From: Streptomyces sp. NBC_01716
Lineage (GTDB): Bacteria > Actinomycetota > Actinomycetes > Streptomycetales > Streptomycetaceae
DNA length: 64,000 nucleotides
NCBI RefSeq assembly: GCF_036248275.1
Contig: NZ_CP109181.1
Location: 1,798,001-1,862,000 of the forward strand
Direction of reading: 5' to 3'
In this document: one piece after another, positions 44,599 to 53,245 of the stretch
Numbering within the stretch: position 1 is the first letter of the stretch
How the letters are laid out: each line of letters starts with the position of its first letter
The notes under the pieces: generated by a model
What the model saw: only the letters and a program-made list of their open reading frames with translations
The model's database searches: none
Told to the model about the DNA's origin: nothing
Position numbers and translations under genes: made by a program

Positions 44599-46014
44599 TC
44601 ACGCCCAGCGCAGTCGGTTGCCGGTTGAATTGCGGGACAGGAAGAGGGTGAGATATGCCTGCCCCGCCATGGCGCCGATGCGGTGTTCGCGCCCGTAGTA
44701 CGTGTTCTCCGAGGTGGCGCCGTATGTGCGGCCGTCCGTGAAGCGTGACATGAGGGAGAGCTGTGCGTTGTTGTGCAGCCGTTCCCACTTCGCCGCGGCC
44801 GGGTCGATGCCGGTGTCCTGGCCGGTGAGGGTGACCAGTAGGTCGAAGTTGCCGAAGTAGAAGGGGAAGTGCGTGCCCCAGTCGTTGCCCTCGGGGTAGT
44901 AGATCTCCGCCGAGTTCTCACGGTAGATCGGGCTGGTGCCTCCGCCGGGCAGCGGGAAGGGCTTGTCCACCAGTGCGGCGTATGTGTGAGTGATGTTGTG
45001 CAGGGCGGCCTTCGGAGCTGCCCGGTTCGCGAGGCCGAAGACGAAGCCCTGGTAGAGGCTCTGGTCGAACGCCACCATGTACAGGGGATGCAGGCGTGCG
45101 TGGTTGTGAAGTGTTCCGTCGTCGGCGATGTTCGTGCCCCGCAGCCAGGTCGACAGCCGGATGCCGTTGATCGTCCTGTCGCTGGTCAGGTCGGCCGGTC
45201 TGGCCGCCGCGGCCAGCAGGAGTTCGACGTTGCGGCGCGTCCAGCGGGCGGCGTTGGGGTGGTTCGGCATCATCACCGCGGCCAGCGAGAGCGCGGCGGC
45301 GCTCCAGTTGTCCTCCTCCGCCTTGCTGTCGCCGGGAGTGACGACAGTGCCGTCGCGGCGGGTCATGTAGAGCTGCTCGCCACCGGTGCCGATGAGGTGG
45401 ACATCGTTGCCGGTGGTCAGCCGGTCGGCCTCCCAGACCAGCATGGCGGCCAGGTGATCGCGCTCATCGGCGGCCAGCCGGTCCCAGAACAGCCAGCCGG
45501 CCAGCGCGGTGTAGTACGCCCACAGGGCGGTCTGCCAGCCGTTGCCCCAACGGGTCGCGGTGTCCGTGTTGTTGGCCCGGTGCCGGGCGGCGAGCGTACG
45601 GATGAGATTCCGGGTCCGGATGGCGGCGTTCGCGGCCGAAAGCGTCCGGGGGTCGTACGTATCGGTGACCAAGGCCGTGGTGGCGGCGACCGCGGCCATG
45701 GCGGGCAAGCGGACGGCCCGCTCGTCGGTTCCCTTGAGGTCGATGTAACCGTCGGGAAGGTAGTGGGTGTACGTGGCGGCGTACCAGGGTCCGATCAGAT
45801 ATCGCGAACTCCCCGCGAGGATCGCCGTCACCCTTTTTCCGGCGGCATCGGCCCCTGGATACGACCCCAGGCCGGGCCAGTTGACGGGGACGACGCTGTT
45901 GCCGTCCGCCGCCAGGGCGGTGCCCGTCGTCCCTGCCCCGAATACACCGGTGAGTCCGATCGCGCTTGTCGCTCCGAGGAAGCGACGTCGGGAAAGTGCA
46001 GGCAGGTCGGACAT
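44599..46014 (-). CDS. Tat-exported protein, probable alpha/alpha-toroid enzyme
   Basis: A 471-residue exported protein. The N-terminus has a twin-arginine signal, SRRRFLGATSAIGLTG, ending near A-L-A-A-D. The mature protein is alpha-helical with repeats rich in Trp, Asn and His, for example RWGNGWQTALWAYYTALAGWLFW, EEDNWSAAALSLAAVMM and DDGTLHNHARLHPLYMVAFDQ. This looks like the helical toroid of polysaccharide lyases or glycoside hydrolases, but I cannot name the family. The ATG at 46014 follows GGAG. A LacI-like operator about 100 bases upstream supports carbohydrate-linked control. Confidence 0.6.
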   Translation of the reverse strand: MSDLPALSRRRFLGATSAIGLTGVFGAGTTGTALAADGNSVVPVNWPGLGSYPGADAAGKRVTAILAGSSRYLIGPWYAATYTHYLPDGYIDLKGTDERAVRLPAMAAVAATTALVTDTYDPRTLSAANAAIRTRNLIRTLAARHRANNTDTATRWGNGWQTALWAYYTALAGWLFWDRLAADERDHLAAMLVWEADRLTTGNDVHLIGTGGEQLYMTRRDGTVVTPGDSKAEEDNWSAAALSLAAVMMPNHPNAARWTRRNVELLLAAAARPADLTSDRTINGIRLSTWLRGTNIADDGTLHNHARLHPLYMVAFDQSLYQGFVFGLANRAAPKAALHNITHTYAALVDKPFPLPGGGTSPIYRENSAEIYYPEGNDWGTHFPFYFGNFDLLVTLTGQDTGIDPAAAKWERLHNNAQLSLMSRFTDGRTYGATSENTYYGREHRIGAMAGQAYLTLFLSRNSTGNRLRWA

Positions 46015-46114
46015 CGGCGGACTCCTACTCTCGAGGGGCATCGGACAACACGAGGCGTGGCCGGTGGCAGCGCACCGCCGGTCCGCCGCCAGGCCTCCTG
46101 ATCATGCCCACGAC

Positions 46115-46128
46115 AGAAAGCGCTCTCT
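46115..46128 (-). promoter_or_regulatory. LacI-like operator upstream of exported enzyme
   Basis: AGAAAGCGCTCTCT is a near-perfect 14-base palindrome around AGCGCT (two mismatched positions), the form of many LacI-family operators in Streptomyces. It lies about 100 bases before the start of the exported enzyme gene. Confidence 0.45.
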
Positions 46129-46227
46129 GAGCATCGCCAGGCGGGGAGCGGCCGTCAAGAGGGCGAGCGGTCCCGCCCCCTCCCCGCTCGTGCGGACCCG
46201 GTCGAACAGGGATCTACCGCGGGGATG

Positions 46228-46848
46228 TCAGGAAGCCGCCTGTGTCGTGTCGCGTCGGTCCTCGGTGGCGATGGCCGTGATGACGCGGGTCAGTGCGCCG
46301 TGCGCTCGCGCGGAGCTGATCCTCCCGGAGAGCGCGCCCCGGGCCAGAGCGTCACCGGCGCCGATGATCACGTGCAGACCCGCCGCGTCGATCGGTCCGG
46401 CGAGGGGTTCCAGCGCCTCACGGCACATGGCGAGGTAGGCGTCCTCGGCTTCCTGACGCAGCCGGCTCAGGGTGGGCGAGCCCGCGAGCGCGGCGACCAC
46501 ATCGGCCAGTTCCCGCCCCTCCGCGAGACAGCAGTCGATGTACGCCCCCGCGACGACGCCCGCCACCGCCGGCAGTTCGGGTCCGGCATCGTCGAGCGCG
46601 ACGCCGAGCATCTCGCGCTGATGAGCCTCGAACTCGCGGTACAGCTCGGCGAGGACCCCGGACCTGTCACCGAAGTGGTCGTAGACCAGCGGCTTGGTCA
46701 CCCCCGCCCGCTCAGCGAGTCGTCCGAGAGTGAACTCGTCCGTACCCATGTCCCGGATGAGTTCGCGTGCCACTTCCAAGAGCTGGGCGTGACGCTTCTG
46801 CTTCGACAGGCGCCGGCGCGGGGTCGCGGCGGAGGGGTCGGGCATCAT
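46228..46848 (-). CDS. TetR-family regulator
   Basis: A 206-residue repressor with a helix-turn-helix at about residues 22-68 (ELIRDMGTDEFTLGRLAERAGVTKPLVYDHF) and a variable effector domain. The ATG is at 46848, with GAGGAGT upstream. It is divergent from a dehydrogenase gene 169 bases away. The intergenic stretch (about 46865-46905) holds TTACTGGTGG and CTACTGCAAGTAG motifs that may be its operators. Confidence 0.88.
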   Translation of the reverse strand: MMPDPSAATPRRRLSKQKRHAQLLEVARELIRDMGTDEFTLGRLAERAGVTKPLVYDHFGDRSGVLAELYREFEAHQREMLGVALDDAGPELPAVAGVVAGAYIDCCLAEGRELADVVAALAGSPTLSRLRQEAEDAYLAMCREALEPLAGPIDAAGLHVIIGAGDALARGALSGRISSARAHGALTRVITAIATEDRRDTTQAAS

Positions 46849-47016
46849 GACTCCTCTCAGTATCTACCTTTAGTAACTTACTGGTGGTAGTCTACTGCAA
46901 GTAGCTTTCGATCGCGAAGCGAGAGGACACTCGATGCCCACGCATATCAGACGCCACCCGGAGGTTCGGACGCACTCGCGCCCTGTTCGCGCGACCACCG
47001 AGGAAGGATGCGCGCT

Positions 47017-48012
47017 GTGAGGCCAGGTCCCGTACTCTTCGCCGGCGGATCAGGCGTGGTGGGGCGCGCCGCCCTCACCTGGTTCCGCGAGCGCCACCCC
47101 GACGTCCCCGTGATCGTCGGCGGCCGGAACATACAGCGAGCGCGTGAAGCGGCCCGGGAGACCGGCGCCACGGGAGCGGTCGCCATCGATCTCGACCGCG
47201 CGGGGATCGGCCTCGACGACAGCGGCGATGTCTCAGCGGTGATCGCGCTTGCCCCCGACCACGCACTCCATGGGCTGCGCTACGCCCAGGACCAGGGCAT
47301 CCCCTATGTGAGCGGCAGCACTTGGCTGGCCGAGGCCGGGGCGGAGATGGCACTGTTCGCCCACCGGCCTACCGTCCCCGTCGTGCTCGCCAGCCACTGG
47401 TACGGCGGCAGCGCGATGTTCCTCGCCCTGCGGGGCGCCGAAGAGTTCGACACACTGCACAGCGTCAGAATCGGGGCAGTGCTCGACGAGCAGGACGCGA
47501 CCGGCCCCGCGGCGACCGAGGACATGGAACGCAGCGAAGGTTCGGCCGCGGCCCTGGCTCTCGAACACGGCAGGCGCGTGTGGCTGGTCGGCGACGCCGG
47601 GAAGGGCAAGGTCCAGGCCATCGACGGCCGCGTGCTCGACGCCGACGCCTACGCTCCCCTGGACATCGTCAGCCTGCACGCTGCCACCAGGGCCGACAGC
47701 ATTCGCTTCGACCTCGCGATCGGCGCGTCGTCGAGCCGCCGCCGCGGAGGCCCCATCGCCGCGGAAGTCACTGTCGAGCTCAAGGGCGAGGCGGACGGCA
47801 GGCCCCAGGAATCACGCTCCACCCTCGAATTCGCCGGAGGACAGGCATCGCTCACGGGCCTGAGCGTCGTACTCGCCCTGCCCGCTGTCCTTGGCCTGGA
47901 CGGACGTACCCCTGTACAGCCGGGGATCCACCTTCCCGAGCTGCTGTCCGACACCGACTGGTTCCTCCGCCAACTCCTCGACGCCGGCGCGACGATCCAC
48001 GAAAACCACTGA
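47017..48012 (+). CDS. Saccharopine dehydrogenase-like NAD(P)-binding protein
   Basis: A 331-residue protein with a Rossmann fold opening PVLFAGGSGVVGRAALTWF, and the following IVGGRNIQRAREAARETG. The pattern matches the saccharopine dehydrogenase/trans-acting reductase-like family, where substrates vary. The rest lacks recognisable catalytic residues, so a role is uncertain. I prefer the GTG at 47017, nine bases from AGGAAGG; an ATG at 47008 lies too close to that site. It diverges from the TetR gene, its likely regulator. Confidence 0.72.
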   Translation: MRPGPVLFAGGSGVVGRAALTWFRERHPDVPVIVGGRNIQRAREAARETGATGAVAIDLDRAGIGLDDSGDVSAVIALAPDHALHGLRYAQDQGIPYVSGSTWLAEAGAEMALFAHRPTVPVVLASHWYGGSAMFLALRGAEEFDTLHSVRIGAVLDEQDATGPAATEDMERSEGSAAALALEHGRRVWLVGDAGKGKVQAIDGRVLDADAYAPLDIVSLHAATRADSIRFDLAIGASSSRRRGGPIAAEVTVELKGEADGRPQESRSTLEFAGGQASLTGLSVVLALPAVLGLDGRTPVQPGIHLPELLSDTDWFLRQLLDAGATIHENH

Positions 48013-48305
48013 CCACGGCCTCAGGCCCAACCCGTTCGTCAAACGGATTGAACCGTTGATGCTGCGGCACCGTTGTCACTCGCTGAGTGCTCAATCGCGC
48101 AAGCGCAAGGCCGCCGGCGCCGTCCCGGATCCAGCCCGGCGCCGGCGTTGGCGGCCTGCCGGTCCCGGAGTCCGGGGAGCCTTCGCAGTACCTGTCCGGC
48201 TTACCTGTTTGCGGCGTTCATATCTCGTGCTCTCCGGTCGATCCTGACACTTGACGCCCTCGGTACCGGTATTTCCACGAACCTCCTACAGATACGGAAT
48301 ACTTT

Positions 48306-49223
48306 ATGGCTGCCATGACTCTTTCCCTGCGCAAGGCCGTCATTGGCGGAGCCGTACTCACTGGGGTGGTCCCGTTCGTCGCCTGGGCCGGCACGTCTCA
48401 GTCCCCTCCGCCGGAAGTCGCCGCCACGAGTGCGGTGTTGGTGGATGACAAGGGCAATGTGCTGTACGGCAAGAACGAGAGCACCGACAGCTTCACGGCC
48501 AGCACGGTGAAGATCATGGTGGCCGCGGTGGTCCTCGACAAGACCGGCCTCGACCTGAACCGCCTGGTGACCGTCCAGCAGGCATACCGCGACTACGTCA
48601 CCGAACACCACGCCAGCACCGCCGACCTCCAGACAGGCGACAAGCTGTCCGTGCGGCAACTCCTCTACGCGGCTCTCCTGCCCTCCGGCGCCGATGCCGC
48701 CTACGCCCTCGCCGACACCTTCGGTCAGGGAGCGACCAGGGCGCAGCGCGTGCAGTCGTTCGTCGTGGACATGAACGCCGAGGCCCACGAACTCAAGCTC
48801 GGCAAGACGAAGTTCGACACCTTCGACGGTACGGGCGACGACTCCAGTTCAGCGGCGGACATGACCAAGCTGGCCCGTCACGCCATGCGAAGCGATACGT
48901 TCCGCCGGGTCACCAAGACCAAGGAGTACGAGACAGAGGCCCCGGCCGCCAACGGCAACACCCGCTATTACACCTGGCACAACACGAATTTGTTGCTCGA
49001 CTCCTACAAGGGCGTCATCGGTATCAAGACCGGTACGACGTCCAAGGCGGGCGAATGTCTGGTATTCGCGGCCGAGCGGGACGGAAAGGTCCTCACCGGT
49101 ACGGTGCTGAACAGCACGGACAGGTACAGCGACGCGGCGAAACTGCTGGACCACGGTTTTGGGACCGACGAGGCGCAGGACATGAAAATCCGTGAGCTGC
49201 CTTCAGGGGTCGTACGCGATTGA
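48306..49223 (+). CDS. D-alanyl-D-alanine carboxypeptidase (PBP5-type)
   Basis: A 305-residue exported serine peptidase that trims peptidoglycan side chains. A signal sequence (AVIGGAVLTGVVPFVAWAG) is followed by the S11-family motifs: S66-x-x-K69 (ASTVK), S127-G-A129 (LLPSGADAAYALAD) in place of the usual SGN, and K-T-G in GVIGIKTGTTS. The Ala in the second motif is, as I recall, common in the actinobacterial branch, so activity may still be present. It has its own promoter region of 293 bases upstream, in which TTGACG at 48251 is visible. Confidence 0.85.
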   Translation: MAAMTLSLRKAVIGGAVLTGVVPFVAWAGTSQSPPPEVAATSAVLVDDKGNVLYGKNESTDSFTASTVKIMVAAVVLDKTGLDLNRLVTVQQAYRDYVTEHHASTADLQTGDKLSVRQLLYAALLPSGADAAYALADTFGQGATRAQRVQSFVVDMNAEAHELKLGKTKFDTFDGTGDDSSSAADMTKLARHAMRSDTFRRVTKTKEYETEAPAANGNTRYYTWHNTNLLLDSYKGVIGIKTGTTSKAGECLVFAAERDGKVLTGTVLNSTDRYSDAAKLLDHGFGTDEAQDMKIRELPSGVVRD

Positions 49224-49306
49224 TCAGGAAGCGGCCGAAAGCGGCCGGCCTTCGCCGTGGTGCCCGTGGCCGGCGCGATATTGAGGCCGATGGTCGACCC
49301 GGGCGG

Positions 49307-49969
49307 TCAGGGGTTGCGCGGGGTCACCAGGCCGGATTCGTAGGCGAGGACCACGAGTTGGGCGCGGTCGCGGGCGTGGAGCTTGGCCATGGCACGGTTG
49401 ATGTGGGTCTTGGCGGTCGACGGGCTGATGACCATGCGGCCGGCGATCTCGTCGTTGGACAGGCCGTGGGCGACCAAGGTGACCGCCTCGCGTTCACGGC
49501 CGGTCAGCTCGCCCAGCCCACCGCCGACGCGGGTGGCCGGCGGCTGGGTGACGTACCGGTCGATGAGCTTACGGGTGATCGTGGGCGCGAGCAGGGCGTC
49601 TCCGCGGGCGGCGACGCGTACGGCGTGCAGGAAGTCCTCCGGGACGATGTCCTTGACGAGGAAGCCGGCGGCGCCGGCGCGCAGCGCGTCGAGAACGTAC
49701 TCGTCCATGCCGTAGTTGGTCAGCATGACGACGTGTACGCCGGCCAGGGCCGGATCCGCGGCGATGGCCCGGGTTGCTTCGATGCCGTCCACGACGGGCA
49801 TCTGGATGTCGATCAGCACGACGTCGGGCAGGTGCTTCCGGACGAGCGCCAATCCCTTTGCGCCGTCGGCCGCTTCGGCCACCACCTCGATGTCGTCTTC
49901 GAGGTCGAGCAGCGCGCGGAAGCCGCTGCGGATGAGCGGCTGGTCGTCGACCAGCAGGACCCGGATCAC
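49307..49969 (-). CDS. NarL-family response regulator
   Basis: A 220-residue two-component regulator. The receiver domain contains the acidic pair in LLVDDQPLIRSGF, the phosphorylated Asp in VVLIDIQMPVVDGIEA and the Lys in GFLVKD. The LuxR helix-turn-helix lies at about residues 150-210 (LTGREREAVTLVAHGLSNDEIA). The GTG at 49969 overlaps the stop of the histidine kinase gene by four bases, so the pair is cotranscribed and coupled. Confidence 0.92.
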   Translation of the reverse strand: MIRVLLVDDQPLIRSGFRALLDLEDDIEVVAEAADGAKGLALVRKHLPDVVLIDIQMPVVDGIEATRAIAADPALAGVHVVMLTNYGMDEYVLDALRAGAAGFLVKDIVPEDFLHAVRVAARGDALLAPTITRKLIDRYVTQPPATRVGGGLGELTGREREAVTLVAHGLSNDEIAGRMVISPSTAKTHINRAMAKLHARDRAQLVVLAYESGLVTPRNP

Positions 49970-51093
49970 GAGGCTCCGTTCGTGGGGAGTTCGGCCTGGA
50001 CGGTGAAGCCGCCCGTGCCGCACGGCTTGGTGTGCAGGTGGCCGCCCAGGGCCGTGACGCGTTCGCGCATGCCGAGAAGCCCGAGGCCGCGCGTCGGCGC
50101 GGGGCGCGGGGTGGCTGTTCCGTTGTCGTCGACGCGGATGGCGAGGGCGTCCGGCCGGTAGCCGATCAGCACCGAGGCGGTGGTCGCCGCGGCGTGCCGG
50201 GTGACGTTGGTGAGCGACTCCTGAACGATCCGGTAAGCGGTGCGGCCCACTGCGACCGGCACGGTGTGCGGGTGTCCTTCTATCGTCAGCGTCGTCTCCA
50301 GGCCGGTCATCCGGAACTGTTTCACCAGGTTGGGGATCTGGTCGAGTCCGTGCGGTGGGGTGGTGGTGTCGTCGCGCAGGGCCTCCAGGGTCACGCGCAG
50401 CTCCCGGCTCGCCTCCCGGCCGGCTTCCTGGATCGCGAGCAGGGCCTCAGGCACCTGCTCGCCCCGCCGCCGGGCCACGTGGACGGCGACCTCGGACTGC
50501 ACCTTGATGACCGAGATCTGGTGCGTGAGCGAGTCGTGCAACTCCCGTGCGATGCGCAGCCGTTCCTCGTCGGCCCGGCGCCTGGCGGTCTCCTCGCGGG
50601 TGCGCTCGGCTTCGTCCGCCCGCCGTTCGGCCTGCCGCACCGCCTCCCCGGCGGCGAAGGCCGCGATCAGCCAGGCGATCTCCAGGGTGTTCCGAGCGTG
50701 CGTCACGGCGTCGCGTACGGGTCCGTCCTGGGAGACCAGGGCGGTGAGGAGGAGCACAGGCGGCAGTCCCACGGATGCGGCCAGTGCGATGGTGCGGTGC
50801 CCGGCGCGTACGGCGCTGTAGACAGCCACCAGATAGGAAACGGCGAGCACCTCGAACCCGGCCGTCTGGTAAGCCACCGCGGACAGTCCGGTGACAGCCA
50901 GGACCACGAGCGGTGCCCGGCGGCGCGCGGCCAGCGCCAGCCCGCCGACCGCCAGCAGGGCGGAACCGAGCAACTCGCGGCCCCCGGCCGGGTGTGGCCC
51001 GGACAGCCCGGTGCCCAGCAGCAGCGCTGTCACGCCCACGGCGATCGACCAGTCGGTGACCCCGGCAGGGACAGCGAACCGCCCTTTGTTCAT
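49966..51093 (-). CDS. Histidine kinase (NarX/DesK-like, HisKA_3)
   Basis: A 375-residue membrane sensor kinase with about five N-terminal hydrophobic segments, a coiled region rich in Arg/Glu/Ala (about 180-220), the phosphoacceptor His in ARELHDSLTHQISVI, and an ATPase domain with YRIVQESLTNVTRHA and TRGLGLLGMRERV. The signal is unknown. The ATG at 51093 (M-N-K-G-R-F) is preferred over an upstream extension. It is the first gene of the operon with the response regulator. Confidence 0.92.
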   Translation of the reverse strand: MNKGRFAVPAGVTDWSIAVGVTALLLGTGLSGPHPAGGRELLGSALLAVGGLALAARRRAPLVVLAVTGLSAVAYQTAGFEVLAVSYLVAVYSAVRAGHRTIALAASVGLPPVLLLTALVSQDGPVRDAVTHARNTLEIAWLIAAFAAGEAVRQAERRADEAERTREETARRRADEERLRIARELHDSLTHQISVIKVQSEVAVHVARRRGEQVPEALLAIQEAGREASRELRVTLEALRDDTTTPPHGLDQIPNLVKQFRMTGLETTLTIEGHPHTVPVAVGRTAYRIVQESLTNVTRHAAATTASVLIGYRPDALAIRVDDNGTATPRPAPTRGLGLLGMRERVTALGGHLHTKPCGTGGFTVQAELPTNGAS

Positions 51094-51303
51094 AGGCGCA
51101 CCGTAACCGGTCGCGGTGGTGGGCGAGTCCGTCTCATGAAGGAGCGGTGGGCTACCGCGTGTGCGGGTACCCACGTTCCGCCTGCCGCGTCCGCGGTATC
51201 CGGATGCCGCGGCGACGGCACCGGGAGGTTCCCACGTCTGCTGGACGACCGGCGGCGAGTCCGGGGCGCATGCTCAAGGCAGACGGAGAAGGAGGAGAGC
51301 TGT

Positions 51304-51666
51304 ATGAGTGCTTCAGCTGCGCTGATGGTGGCCGCGGAGGGCGGGATCATCGGCGACGGGCGGACCGGGGCCAACCTGGCCCTCGCGGTGGGGCTGCTCG
51401 GCCTGGTGATCGGCTGGCTGGCCCCGGTCCGCGCCGGCGGCCGGATCGGCATCGGCAACACTCGCACCGTCGGCAGGTCGGCCATCGTGGTGGGGATGGT
51501 CGGCGTGGTCCTCGCGGTGCTGCACGTGGCCACCTCCAGTGGCGGCCCCGGTACCGGCAACGGGCTCGTCGGCGCCATCGTGGCCGTCCCTCTGGGGCTG
51601 GGCGGCGTGTTCCTCGGGTACCGGGCGCTGACCCGCTCTCGCGGCTCCGGCCGGCCGATCGAATGA
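51304..51666 (+). CDS. Small membrane protein, DUF6223-like
   Basis: A 120-residue protein with three hydrophobic segments (about residues 22-42, 57-75 and 85-106: LALAVGLLGLVIGWLAP, AIVVGMVGVVLAVLHVA, LVGAIVAVPLGLGGVFLG) and short polar ends. I recall similar sequences annotated DUF6223; function is unknown. The ATG at 51304 follows GGAGGAGAG. It is divergent from the sensor kinase by 210 bases and could be a target of that two-component system, which is a positional guess only. Confidence 0.65.
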   Translation: MSASAALMVAAEGGIIGDGRTGANLALAVGLLGLVIGWLAPVRAGGRIGIGNTRTVGRSAIVVGMVGVVLAVLHVATSSGGPGTGNGLVGAIVAVPLGLGGVFLGYRALTRSRGSGRPIE

Positions 51667-51746
51667 CCGTCTGCGCGTCCGCCGTCCGGCCGCCGGCCGC
51701 ACCCGTGGCGGCGCCCACTCCAAGGAGCTCACTGAAACGGGGACCG

Positions 51747-52715
51747 TCAGGTGGAGGCGTGGGGGTGGTTCTGGTCGCACCAGGCTCGGGGTGAGATTCC
51801 GTAGGTCTGCTTGAAGATCTTGCTGAAGTGTGAGGCGTTCGCGAAGCCCCACTTGCGTCCTGTGGCCGCGATGGTCCGCAGCCGCCCGTTGGGGCCGGCG
51901 AGTTCGCGTCTGCATTCGGCCAGGCGGCGGGTACGGATCCAGTCTCCGAGGCTGATGCCCGAGCGGGACAGCACGGCGTAGAGGTGGCGTACGGAGATGC
52001 CGTGGGCGGCGGCTATCCGTGCGGCCGACAGATCGGGCTCGGCCAGGTGCTCCCGGATGTAGTGAGTGACCCGCCGGGTGAGCGTCGCCTCCAACGGCCC
52101 TTTGGCCAGGGTGGAGTTGCCGTGCTGAGTCGTCAGCACGGCGCGAAGGAGTTCGACGCTGGGTGCCACGACGGCATCGGCGTCCGCACCTTGGAGCAAT
52201 TCGCCGGTGACGGCCAGTTGGGAGAAGTAGCTGAAGGCGAGGCGCGCTACGGGGTTGTCGGATCCCAGGGGGACCGCGGTGATGTCTCGCAGCAACCCGT
52301 CGGGGAGCGCGAGTGCCGCGCGGGGGAAACGGATGAAGCGGTGGTCGACTCCCTCGTCGTAGAGAAGCGAGTAGGGAGCGATCAACTCGTAGACCGCGCA
52401 GTCCCCCGGCCCCAGCAGCGCCTCGCGACCGTTCTGCACCACCACGCTGCTGCCCGCCATCTGAACACCCAGGGTGACGGCCGGCTCCTCGTCCTCCCGT
52501 GCCAGGCGCTCCGTCCGGCGGAGGGTGACCGCCGTCGCCCGCGCCCAGCAGATCCTGATCGGCCCGGCGGAACCGAGCCCGATACGTACGGATATGTCCT
52601 CAGCCGGCGGACCGTGGTCGATATCGACCGCCACCATGGACTCCCACACCGCGTTCCGGACCACTTCCTCCCGGTCCCGCGGCGCTATGAACGCGGTGTC
52701 CAGAACCGGACTCAT
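51747..52715 (-). CDS. AraC-family transcriptional regulator
   Basis: A 322-residue regulator with an N-terminal AraC-binding-like domain (about 20-195) and a C-terminal helix-turn-helix pair (about 215-315), with LSAARIAAAHGISVRHLYAVL and WGFANASHFSKIFKQTYGISP. It shares domain layout with the AraC gene at 36184, though the sequences differ, so it is a family member rather than a copy. It lies at the boundary before the SARP gene; whether it acts on the peptide cluster is unknown. Confidence 0.88.
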   Translation of the reverse strand: MSPVLDTAFIAPRDREEVVRNAVWESMVAVDIDHGPPAEDISVRIGLGSAGPIRICWARATAVTLRRTERLAREDEEPAVTLGVQMAGSSVVVQNGREALLGPGDCAVYELIAPYSLLYDEGVDHRFIRFPRAALALPDGLLRDITAVPLGSDNPVARLAFSYFSQLAVTGELLQGADADAVVAPSVELLRAVLTTQHGNSTLAKGPLEATLTRRVTHYIREHLAEPDLSAARIAAAHGISVRHLYAVLSRSGISLGDWIRTRRLAECRRELAGPNGRLRTIAATGRKWGFANASHFSKIFKQTYGISPRAWCDQNHPHAST

Positions 52716-53245
52716 GAGACGAACCCCCGCCCGCCCCCGTCATGGTCCCGGCCCGGCACCGCCTCGGCCCGCTCGCCCACAAGACCCCCTCGACATGGCC
52801 GGTTCCCAACATCAGTCTGGCTCGATTCCCTCTCGCTGTGCAACACCTCCGACGGGCACTCGCCTGATGCGGCGTCGGCTTGAGGCGGTGCACCACTGAC
52901 ACAGTTCCCTGCGCGGATGACAAAGTCCGAAGCCGACCATGCCCCTAAGGTCCATGCACGAGGCCAGAGAAAGGGGCGTCACACACCCTCCGACCTGTGC
53001 GGAAGCGCCCTTTGTGGGGTGAACGACCGGCACACCCGGCGAACGGGCCCGGCTACCATGCCCGTCGGATGGGCTGAAATCAGGAATAGGACGCGGTTCT
53101 TCGTCGGGTCGGAGCCGCCGCGAACGGCGGCTTATGTGGAACGTGAGCTGCCGCCGAGTGGCACAGCCGCTTGTCCGACATCTTCAAGGGTCTCGATAAT
53201 TCGCGCCCGGACGGGCGGTAGTTCCTGATAGCGAGGGTGTCAAAC
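52716..53245. other. Gene-free region before the SARP regulator
   Basis: About 530 bases containing the upstream regions of an AraC gene (minus strand) and of the SARP gene (plus strand). I find no convincing gene, tRNA or strong hairpin. A weak inverted match near 52970-53015 (AAAGGGGCG and CGCCCTTTG) may be a stem but has mismatches. The stretch close to 53200-53245 is lower in GC, as expected for a promoter. Confidence 0.4.

Noticed and set aside
46860..46910. TetR operator between 46848 and 47017
   Set aside because: Several AGTA/TACT half-sites occur but no single clear palindrome, so I mention it only as a possibility in the gene entry.
52970..53020. Hairpin AAAGGGGCG ... CGCCCTTTG
   Set aside because: The arms are out of register by one base and the loop is long; not convincing as a terminator.
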